Shown here: positions 17,367 to 26,900 of the stretch, piece after piece
Layout of the letters: the number at the start of each line of letters is the position of its first letter
Position numbering within the stretch: the stretch's first letter is position 1
NCBI RefSeq assembly: GCF_016881405.1
Contig: NZ_WOFE01000010.1
Location: 36,274 to 100,273 of the forward strand
DNA from: Deefgea chitinilytica
GTDB lineage: Bacteria; Pseudomonadota; Gammaproteobacteria; Burkholderiales; Chitinibacteraceae
DNA length: 64,000 nt
Reading direction: 5' to 3'
Program-made: the position numbers and the translations under genes
Notes under the pieces: model-generated
The model's input: the letters and a program-made list of their open reading frames with translations, nothing else
What the model was told of the DNA's origin: nothing
Databases searched by the model: none

Positions 17367-19541
17367 GTGAATATCGCTTCTTCAGAAACGTCAAACCATG
17401 AATCGGCGATGCCGCACGAGGCTTTTGTGCCGCATGATCCGTTGACGACTTGTCTTATTCAACTCACGCGGTACTACCATCGACCATTTTCGGCGCAAAC
17501 CTTAACCAATGGCTTGCCTTTGACCGGTAATCGTCTTAGTGCGGTGTTATTTTCTCGTGCTGCGGCTCGGGCAGGACTCAATGCTAGGTTGCAGCGGCGG
17601 CAATTGCATGACATTCCTGAGCTGGCCTTGCCGGTGGTGATTTTATTAAAAGATGGCGGCGCTTGCGTTGCGGTAGAGCGCAATGGCTCTCGTTGGAAAA
17701 TTTTAGAGGCTGAGTCATTAGGTGGGGAGCAAGAGATCGAGCTTGAGCGCCTAGAGTCGCTTTATTGCGGTTTTGTTATTTTTGTTAAACCCAGTTTTCA
17801 ATTTGATGCCCGTACTCACAAAGCGCACATCCCCAAAGCGCAGCATTGGTTTTGGAGTAGTTTGCAGCTGTGTTACCCAATGTATGGTCATGTTTTATTG
17901 GCAGCGTGTTTGATTAATGTGTTTGCTTTGGCTTTGCCACTGTTCACGATGAATGTGTACGACCGTGTGGTTCCCAATCAGATTTATGACACGCTGTGGG
18001 TGCTGGCGATTGGTGTGACGGTATTACTTATTTTTGATTTGTTGATTAAAGCATTACGCGCTTATTACATCGATTTGGCTGGGAAGCGCATCGACGTGAT
18101 GTTATCTGCCCAAATTTTTGAGCATGTACTTGGCCTTAAAGTGGCTTCGCGCCCTGCATCTGTTGGGGCAATGGTGAGTCATTTTCAGGAATTTGAAGGA
18201 TTTCGTGAATTTATTACTTCCGCCACTATTACGGTGATTGTGGATATTCCATTTGTAATTTTATTTTTGCTGGTGATTTTTTGGATCGGAGGATGGCTAG
18301 TTTTAATCCCTATCATTTGTATTCCTTTGATTGTTTTGATTAGCCTTGTTTTGCAGCGCCCTTTGGGTGAAATTATTCAACAGAGTTTTCGCGTTTCAGC
18401 ACAAAAGCAAGCTGGTTTGATTGAAACATTAGGTGGTATCGATACTTTAAAAGCGAGTACTGCAGAGAGTAGCGCTCAGCGGCGCTGGGAAAAAGTCATT
18501 GGTGAATTTGGTGCTTTGGCCGTTCGCTCGCGTAGTTTGTCGTCGATGATTGTGATTCAAGCCGGTTTTGTGCAGCAGTTTGCTACGGTTGCGATGGTGG
18601 TCGCAGGCGTTTATTTAATTGGTTTGCATGAGTTGTCTGTCGGTGGTTTGATCGCCTGTAATCTCTTGTTGGGCCGAACCCTCACGCCGTTTTCACAAGT
18701 GGCGAGTTTAATCAGTCGCTATCACCAAGCGAGGGCTGGCCTGAAAGGGATGGAGCAGCTGATGGCCTTACCCATTGAGCGCCCCTCAGGACAAGATTTT
18801 GTACATCGCAGCGATTTCCGTGGAGAGGTTGAGTTTAGAAACGTCAGTTTCTCGTATCCCGATTCAGATGTGTTAGCGCTGGATAATGTCTCATTTCATA
18901 TTCGGCCGGGGGAGCGGGTTGGGATTATTGGTCGGATTGGATCGGGTAAAAGTACTTTAGAAAAATTGATCTTGGGCTTCCAAGTGCCTAGTTCGGGGGC
19001 TGTGTGGATTGATGGCGTTGATTTACGGCAAATCGATCCTGCACAAGTTCGGCACAACATTGGTTATGTGCCTGAGGATGTGTTTTTATTTTATGGCTCA
19101 GTAAAAGACAATATTGTGCTGTCAGCACCTTACGTCGACGATGCAGTCATGCTCGAGGCTGCCGAAATCTCAGGGGTGAGTGAATTTGTCAATCGTCACC
19201 CCAAAGGTTATGACATGCCGGTCGGTGAGCGGGGGGCTGGACTATCGGGAGGACAAAAGCAAACCATTGCAATTGCGCGTGCCTTACTCCTGAATCCACC
19301 AATTTATCTATTCGATGAAGTTTCGAGCGCTTTGGATAATCGAAGCGAAGAGCAATTTAAGCAGCGATTTGCCAGTCGGCTCAATCAGAAGCACACACTA
19401 TTATTGATTACACATCGCATGTCCATGTTGACCTTGGTTGACCGTTTACTGGTTTTGGATGGCGGGCGGTTGATTGCGGACGGCCCCAAGGCAGATGTGT
19501 TAACGATGCTCGCCGGAGGAAAGCTGCATGCGAGCCAATAA
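17367..19541 (+). CDS. lapB: Type I secretion ABC transporter (LapB-like)
   Basis: 724 aa from GTG 17367; ATG 17409 and TTG 17337 are other in-frame options, and the TTG lies in a terminator T-run. Residues about 20-140 form a C39-peptidase-like domain without the catalytic DxGxxC motif, as in LapB. A six-helix membrane domain follows (LLAACLINVFALALPLFTMN and VVPNQIYDTLWVLAIGVTV). The ATPase domain has Walker A GRIGSGKST, signature LSGGQKQTIAIARAL, Walker B IYLFDEVSSALD and switch His (LITHRMSM). It energises export of the adhesin. lapC overlaps its end by 14 bp. Confidence 0.93.
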   Translation: MNIASSETSNHESAMPHEAFVPHDPLTTCLIQLTRYYHRPFSAQTLTNGLPLTGNRLSAVLFSRAAARAGLNARLQRRQLHDIPELALPVVILLKDGGACVAVERNGSRWKILEAESLGGEQEIELERLESLYCGFVIFVKPSFQFDARTHKAHIPKAQHWFWSSLQLCYPMYGHVLLAACLINVFALALPLFTMNVYDRVVPNQIYDTLWVLAIGVTVLLIFDLLIKALRAYYIDLAGKRIDVMLSAQIFEHVLGLKVASRPASVGAMVSHFQEFEGFREFITSATITVIVDIPFVILFLLVIFWIGGWLVLIPIICIPLIVLISLVLQRPLGEIIQQSFRVSAQKQAGLIETLGGIDTLKASTAESSAQRRWEKVIGEFGALAVRSRSLSSMIVIQAGFVQQFATVAMVVAGVYLIGLHELSVGGLIACNLLLGRTLTPFSQVASLISRYHQARAGLKGMEQLMALPIERPSGQDFVHRSDFRGEVEFRNVSFSYPDSDVLALDNVSFHIRPGERVGIIGRIGSGKSTLEKLILGFQVPSSGAVWIDGVDLRQIDPAQVRHNIGYVPEDVFLFYGSVKDNIVLSAPYVDDAVMLEAAEISGVSEFVNRHPKGYDMPVGERGAGLSGGQKQTIAIARALLLNPPIYLFDEVSSALDNRSEEQFKQRFASRLNQKHTLLLITHRMSMLTLVDRLLVLDGGRLIADGPKADVLTMLAGGKLHASQ

Positions 19542-20862
19542 AAAAATCAAACGAGAAGATCTGCATTTTCTTGGTGATGGTGCTGCCGCAATATATGGCG
19601 AGTCGACGCTGCTCTCGAACGCAATCTTGTACGCTAGTGTGGCTTTAATTTTGATTTTTATTGTGTGGGCGTTCTTTGCTGAGATTGATCAGGTCACTTT
19701 GGCTGAAGGAAAAGTGATTCCGTCGAGTCAAGTACAAGTGATACAAAATCTTGAAGGAGGTATCGTTGCCCAAACGCCAGTGAAAGTGGGGGACATTGTT
19801 AAAAAAGGGCAGGTTTTAATGAAGTTGGACGAAAAACGATTTTCGTCTTCTTTAGGTGAAAGCACTGTTAAGCGGGATGCATTGACTGCTAAATTAGCCC
19901 GATTGACTGCTGAAAGCAACGGCAGCAATTTTGAACCTCCTGTTGATTTACTCAAATCGAATCCACAAGTGGTCGAAGCCGAGCGGCAACTTTTTGTCTC
20001 GCGTAAACGCGAGCTGGAGTCGAATATAGCGATTTTGCAAAGCGAGGCGGCTCAGCGTAGTCATGAAATTGAAGGAATGCGCGCAAAAATTGCGAAATTA
20101 GAGTCGGGTTTAAAATTAGCCAATGATGAATATGCGATGAGTAAACCATTGGCTGAGAAAAACGTGATTTCGCAAATCGATTTTATGCATTTACAACGTC
20201 AAATTAGTGATTTGAAGGGTGAAATCAATGAGGCACGCCTGTCGATTCCTCGCCTGCAAAGCAGCCTTGCCGAAACCAATGGGAAGGTTGCTGGTGTTTA
20301 CGCTAAAGCGCGGGCCGATGCTGGCAATGAATTATCGCTGGTAAAAGCTGAGCTTGATTCGACTGAGGCCACTACCGTGGCGCTGAGCGACCGTTTTGAA
20401 CGAACGACGATACGTGCACCACTCGATGGCGTGGTGAAGTTGATTAAAGTAAATACTGTGGGTGGCGTATTGCAGCCCGGTATGGATGTGATGGAGATTG
20501 TGCCCTTAGAAGATAACCTGCTGATTGAGGCGAAAGTGCGCCCGTCGGACATCGGATTTTTAAGACCAGGGCAAGAAGCGATGGTGAAGTTTTCGGCTTA
20601 TGATTTTTCAATTTATGGTGGCTTAGTCGCCGATGTGGAAACGATTACGGCGGATTCGGTGACTGATGAGGCGAAAAAGGAAAGCTTTTATTTGGTTCGA
20701 GTGCGGACTCGAAGCAATCATTTGGGCGACGATAAACGCCCACTCGCCATTATTCCGGGGATGTTGGCGACGGTGCATATTCGCACTGGTAAAAAAACCG
20801 TGATGCAATATTTGATGAAGCCGATTGTGAAGGCAAGGGATGAAGCAATGCGTGAGCGGTAA
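19528..20862 (+). CDS. lapC: HlyD-family type I secretion adaptor (LapC-like)
   Basis: 444 aa. One N-terminal transmembrane helix (ILYASVALILIFIVWAFFA, about residues 30-50) is followed by a lipoyl half (LAEGKVIPSSQVQVIQNLEG), a long coiled-coil region to about residue 275, the second lipoyl half (IRAPLDGVVKLIKVNTVGG) and the HlyD C-terminal barrel (VRPSDIGFLRPGQEAMVKFS). It is the periplasmic bridge between the LapB-like ATPase and the LapE-like channel. The start ATG overlaps lapB, which implies translational coupling. A bidirectional terminator separates it from the convergent adhesin gene. Confidence 0.93.
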   Translation: MRANKKIKREDLHFLGDGAAAIYGESTLLSNAILYASVALILIFIVWAFFAEIDQVTLAEGKVIPSSQVQVIQNLEGGIVAQTPVKVGDIVKKGQVLMKLDEKRFSSSLGESTVKRDALTAKLARLTAESNGSNFEPPVDLLKSNPQVVEAERQLFVSRKRELESNIAILQSEAAQRSHEIEGMRAKIAKLESGLKLANDEYAMSKPLAEKNVISQIDFMHLQRQISDLKGEINEARLSIPRLQSSLAETNGKVAGVYAKARADAGNELSLVKAELDSTEATTVALSDRFERTTIRAPLDGVVKLIKVNTVGGVLQPGMDVMEIVPLEDNLLIEAKVRPSDIGFLRPGQEAMVKFSAYDFSIYGGLVADVETITADSVTDEAKKESFYLVRVRTRSNHLGDDKRPLAIIPGMLATVHIRTGKKTVMQYLMKPIVKARDEAMRER

Positions 20863-20890
20863 ATTTGATTACAGATAATAAGTTTCTTAG

Positions 20891-20939
20891 GGGTATCTTC
20901 ATTAGAGTAATTTTTGACAAAGGATACATTAAAATACCC
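20891..20939. repeat. Dispersed 3'-end palindrome, copy 6
   Basis: A 49-nt element of the form GGGTAT...ATACCC, 28 bp after the lapC stop. Its right arm is shared with the terminator at 20931-20960. The inner arms are weak. Confidence 0.5.
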
Positions 20940-20960
20940 AGCCTATTGGCTGGGTATTTT
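20931..20960. terminator. Bidirectional terminator between lapC and the adhesin gene
   Basis: A perfect 13-bp stem AAAATACCCAGCC / GGCTGGGTATTTT with loop TATT. The flanking A and T tracts allow termination from both sides, as expected between convergent genes. Confidence 0.85.
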
Positions 20961-20973
20961 TAGGGTGCTGTCT

Positions 20974-23900
20974 TTAGTGATTGGTCTGAATCTCTCCGTT
21001 ATTGAGTAGGGTATTTAATAGGGTCGTTGGATCGGTTGCTCCCATTCCGGTTAGTGTGGCCACTTGAACCGCAGAGCCTGCTCCAGCACCATCGGCATCA
21101 AACATGACTTTGATTTCTCCACTATTCGCGCCTGCAGTGAATTGCAAGAATGCCCCCTCATTGGCGTCAAAACTGGCGGTGCTGACACCCGCGCCGCTAA
21201 GCAAATCGGTAATGTCGAGCACATCCCCACCACTTGCTTTGGCTGCGACGGTGAAGTCTTGTATCGTATCTTTGCCATTATTGCTAACAGTGGAAAACAC
21301 AAATAGATCAGAGCCATCCCCGCCATTCAGAATGTCATTACCTTTTCCACCACTCAGGATGTCGTTGCCGTTTCCCCCAGCGAGAGTGTCCACGTCGTCC
21401 GAACCACCTAATGCACTTGGGTTATTATTACCGCTGCTCACAGAACCACTCAGATCGAGAGTGATCTTCACTGTTCCGCTCACAGTATCTCCATCCCCAT
21501 CTTTGGCAGTAAATCCTAGATCTAGTGTTGGAATGCGTCCTGTATCTAGTTGGAAGAAATTCATGCCATCGATTTTGAATTGGTTGCCATGGCCAGTATG
21601 AGCGATGTCAATTGAGTCAATAAATTTGCCACTGGGGGCTTGGATGAATGCATCTTGGTTACTCCCACTCACGACTAAGGGAATCCAAGCATTGGATGTT
21701 GTGCCATCGGTATAACGTACAAAGTATTCGCCTTCGCCGCCGATGTAATTGTCGACGCTAATTTTTACTGCACTAAACTTGGCGTTATTATTTAGATCAA
21801 TCTGCAATGTGTCGCCAGAATCCATGGTGTTGCCACCAACGCCGATGCCTGACGTGCTGGTATTGATCTTATTAAGATTGCCGCCAGATCCTCCCGTCCC
21901 AGTAAATGTGGCAAGTAATGTTTTATTTGCATCGGGCAAGGCACCACTATTAAATCCAAAAAATTGATCGCCTGTCCCTTGGTAAAGGTAATAGCCATCC
22001 CTCGGGCTATCGCCGTAACTCAATAGTTGACCATCAGTACTGAAGAGTTTGCTGCTATCAATGGGTCGATTCAGCGTCATTGAATAGCTGCCATCGGTAT
22101 TGCCAACGATCAAGAAAACGGTCGCGTTCGAAGCAGTTTTACCGGTAACCGTATTCCCAGATATGCTGATCGTAACTTCTTCTCCTAGCGAAGTGAGGCT
22201 GGCACTTGAGCCGTTGATTTTGCTGGTGACGGAATTCCAAATGATTGCGCCACTGGCCGCACCGCCATCAGCCCCCATTTCAACCAAGTTACCAAGAAGA
22301 ACACCGCCTGTTTTATCGGCGATATAGCCGTTTGTTACTGCCAGAATAGGTGCATCATCGACAATCTGGATGGTGATGGTTTGCACTGGCGACTCGAGAC
22401 TGCCGTCGGAGATTTTGATATCGAAACGATTACTTTCGATGCTATTGCTTACATCGGTCGTCGCAGATTTGAGCACAAACTTATAGTCTGCAAGACCCGT
22501 CACGCTGTTGTAATTGCTGATGGTGAGATCACCATTTGTGCCACTAAAGGTGTAGCCGGTGCTGCTCATAATTTGGTTGAGCGTCACGGTGGTTGTGCCG
22601 ACGGTGATACTGGCCAGTGTAGTGTTGAGTGCACCGTTTGGATCGGACAATGTTAGCGTACCGACTGCAAATTCGCTATTACTGCTTGGATTGGTTCCGC
22701 TGGCCAGTGCTGATTCATTGACCACATCGTTGGCATTATTGGTGTTGCCAGTATTGACCACGATTTGCGGTGGTGCATTCAGATTAAAAGTCACTGAGCC
22801 GTCGGCTTTGTCGCCATCGTTATCGATCAGCGTAAAGGCAATGATTTCGTTGAGCGAGCTGCTCGGTGACACATTGTAATGAGCCACGCCAGTGTTCATA
22901 TCAATGCTGATGGTGCCGCCGCTATTGTTAGTGCCATTGGTATTGATCACCCATGTGCCATTATTGAACGTGCCGTTGCTGGTGCCACCGGTCACGCTAC
23001 CATTAAAGAAATACGTAACTCCATCAACGGTGAGGCTGGCCACATGGCCGCCATCAGCACCAAATCCACCATTAAGCCCGAATAGATTGAGCGTATGCTG
23101 CGTAAATTGAACTGAGTTGAGCAATGCGGCGGGTAAGTCATTGATGGTTGGCACTGCGATGGCATTGGTATTGCTACCGAGTATGCCATTGTAAGCGATG
23201 GGGTCTAATGTCGCAGGGGCAACATTGCTACCGACGCTAAAGGAAAGCGAATTGATTTGATTGTCGCTGACGAAGTTTTGCCAATCGGTGATGTCATCTC
23301 CTGCAATCCCTACGGTGGAACTATTGCCGGTTTCGTTGCTTGGATAAGTGAGATAACCGCTGACATTCGGTTCTCCATCAGAGAGGAAGTAGGCTATGTT
23401 TTGCGTGCCGCTACCAGTAAATTTACCGGCATCACCAAAGTGATCAATCACTTGCTGTAATGGTGAATCATAATTAGTGCTGCCATTAGCCGTGAGGCTG
23501 GCAAGGATTGATTTGGCGGTAGTGACGTCTAACCAAGTGGTGCTACCTTGCAAGCTGGAACCGCCACTGAAGGTAACTAGCATTACTTTGACATCCCCGA
23601 GGTTGTCATATCGGTCAATCAATTGCATTAATGCCGTTTTTGCCAATTCCATTTTGCTACCCACGCCACTGCCCATGCTGCCAGATACATCGATGGTCAA
23701 TATCAGATTGGTATTGACGGTTGGTATAGTGGCGGCGACCGTTTGTGTGTTGGCAACAGGCATGTCATCTTCGATATTGACGGTCAACGTGGCGGTGCTG
23801 CTAGCTTGGCTTGGGTCTGATACTTGGATGTCAAAGCTAACGCTACGTACGTCTTCATAGCTGTTGTTGGCATGATTGATGGGTTTTAATAGCTCTACAT

Positions 23901-26900
23901 CATACGACCAATTACCTGCAGTGCCTTGGGTCAGCGTAATGGTTAACACGGCATTTGCGGTGGTATTGCTACCAACATATCCAGTCAGCGTATGCCCATC
24001 CGGACTGAGCGCCCATTGTACGGCTTGGGCTGGGGAGCCTGATGTTAAGCCAGTTGGCCCAGTGAGTAGCGTAACTGTAAGGGTATCACCTACATCAGCA
24101 TCACTGACGCTAAAGGTGCCATGGGCCGTTTTGGGGTTGTCAGCGGCGTCAGTTGGATCCGAGCTGCTTGAAGCTGGATCATTGAGCAAGACCGTATCGA
24201 GATTGGCATTACTTAAACCCTCTTCAGACACGAGCACAGCACTTTGGTTGAGGCTGATATGAGGCCCATCATTTGTGCCGTTGATATGGATGGTTAAGGT
24301 GGCTGGGCTGCTGTCGCCATCGGCATCTTTCATCGTGTAATGCAGCACATAATCTTGGCTAAATGTGCCGCTTAGTGCTTGCGTTGCAGTCAGCGCATTA
24401 TTGAGGACATAACTCCATGTGCCATTACTGCCTTGGGTGAGTAAACCATATTGATTCAGCGCAGCAACCACCGCGGTATCTGTGCTGCTCCATGCGCCGA
24501 ATGCTTTGGATTGATCTGCTCCAGCGCTGTCGTTGCTAAGCACATCGCCTGAAACGGTACTGGTCAGCGCGCTGTTAGCAAGGCCGGTTGCATCTTCGGT
24601 GACGGTGGCAACCCCGTCATTCTGGGCATGAGGCACATCGTCAATGATATTGACAGTGATGTCGGTGCTGGCCGAGTTTATTCCGTCGGTTACAGACAGT
24701 GGAATGACCTCACTAAACTGGGTATCGGCTGCTGTGGCATTTTGTACGGTGCTAGTCAGCGTATACGTATAGGCAAAGACGCCAGCATTATAGCTATCAA
24801 TATGCAGTGCGCCGTGGGCAGTGCTGACGGTTTTGCCATTTAAATCGGATAGGCTAGTGACATATTTATCGGTGGACGTATCGGTGCCGCTGGCAATATG
24901 GAAGGTAATGCCGCCTACGGTTAGCGATTTGATATCGCCCAAGCCATCTGGATCACCGACGGTGAAGGTACCGGTGGCTGTGATGGCAGCTACACCCGCT
25001 TGCGAGCCAGCGCTTAAGCCGGCCTCATACACCACATCATTGCCACCTTGTGCATTGCCCGGATCATTGCTGATGATGGGTTTATCGTTGGTACCAACGA
25101 GGGTGATGGTAATGGTTTGTGTGGTGGTACCGCCGTGGCCGTCATCCACAGTGACATCGTATTTTTGTGTCAGCGTTTGGCCTGCTTGTAGCGAATCAAG
25201 CAGTGCGTCGTTGACTGTGAAGGTCCAGCCGACTGATTTGTCAGTGACATTCGGCGAGTCGTTCGGATCCAGTGTCAACGTACCTAGATAGTTGCCAGCT
25301 TGTGGCGCAACGGTGGCGGTATGCGTATCCAGCGTATCGACATCGGTAAAGGTGACCGCGCCGTTGGCCGAATGCAGCAATGTATTTTCGTTGTCGGCTA
25401 GATCGGCGACTTCAGTAATCGTGGCACCTTGCACGGCGCTGCTAATGACAGGCGCATCGTTGGTACCAACGAGGGTGATGGTAATGGTTTGTGTGGCGGT
25501 GCCGCCGTGACCGTCATTCACAGTGACATCGTATTTTTGTGTCAGCGTTTGGCCTGCTTGTAGCGAATCAAGCAGCACGTCGTTGACTGTGAAGGTCCAG
25601 CCGACTGATTTGTCAGTGACATTTGGCGAGTCGTTTGGATCCAGTGTCAACGTACCTAGATAGTTGCCAGCTTGTGGCGCAACGGTGGCGGTATGCGTAT
25701 CCAGTGTATCGACATCGGTAAAGGTGACCGCGCCGTTGGTCGAATGCAGCAGTGTATTTTCGTCGTCGGCTAGATCGGCAACTTCAGTAATCGTGGCACC
25801 TTGTACGGCGCTGCTAATGACAGGCGCATCGTTGGTACCAACGAGGGTGATGGTAATGGTTTGTGTGGCGGTGCCGCCGTGACCGTCATTCACAGTGACA
25901 TCGTATTTTTGTGTCAGCGTTTGGCCTGCTTGTAGCGAATCAAGCAGCGCGTCGTTGACTGTAAAGGTCCAGCCGACTGATTTGTCAGTGACATTCGGTG
26001 AGTCGCTTGGATCCAGTGTCAACGTGCCTAGATAGTTGCCAGCTTGTGGCGCAACGGTGGCGGTATGCGTATCCAGCGTATCGACATCGGTAAAGGTGAC
26101 CGCGCCGTTGGCCGAATGCAGCAGTGTATTTTCGCCAGAGCCTAGATCGACAACCTCGGTGATTGATGCATTTTGTGCTTTACTGTTGATGACTGGATCA
26201 TCATTGGTACCAACGATGGTGATGGTGACCAGTTGATCGTCCCATGCGCCTTTATCGTCGGTGACTCGCACGGTGTAGGTTTCGGTTTTGCTTTCACCAT
26301 CAGCCAAGCTTTGTGCGGCAGTGTTGTCGAGTGTGTAAGTCCATTTCCCAGCGGTATCGACGACGATACTACCGTAAGTGCCACTGTCTGCGCCCAAGAT
26401 ACTCCAATTTGCGATGGCTCCGTTATCTGGATCATCGCTGGTGAGTTGGCCGCTGACGGTGATGGCGGGGTTTTCAGGCAAATCTTCTTCATTGCTGAGT
26501 GGGTAGTCATCCTCTACCACCTTACCGGCATCATTACCCTGGGTATAGCTAATTACTGGGCGATCATTGGTACCTATGATGGTGATGGTTACCAGTTGTG
26601 TGCTGCTGGCTCCATGTTCATCGGTCACGGTTGCAGTGAAGCTTTCGCTGGTGCTGACGCCTTCGGCGAGTGAATTCGCTAATCCATTGTCGAGGGTATA
26701 CGTCCAGACGCCTGCATTGGTAATCGCAAAGCTGCCATAGCTACCGGTGGTATTACCGCTCCAGTTCAGACTGGCACCATGATCGACATCGCTGGCGCTG
26801 AGGGTGCCGGTGGCGCTAGGAGAGCCTGTTACGATCGTACCATCATCGAGATGTCCTGCTTCGGTGACTTCTCCTTGATCTTGTCCCTTTTGAGTCGTGA

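Noticed and set aside
25292..26236. Three similar plus-strand frames 372 bp apart
   Set aside because: They are mirror frames of the repeated adhesin segment on the minus strand.
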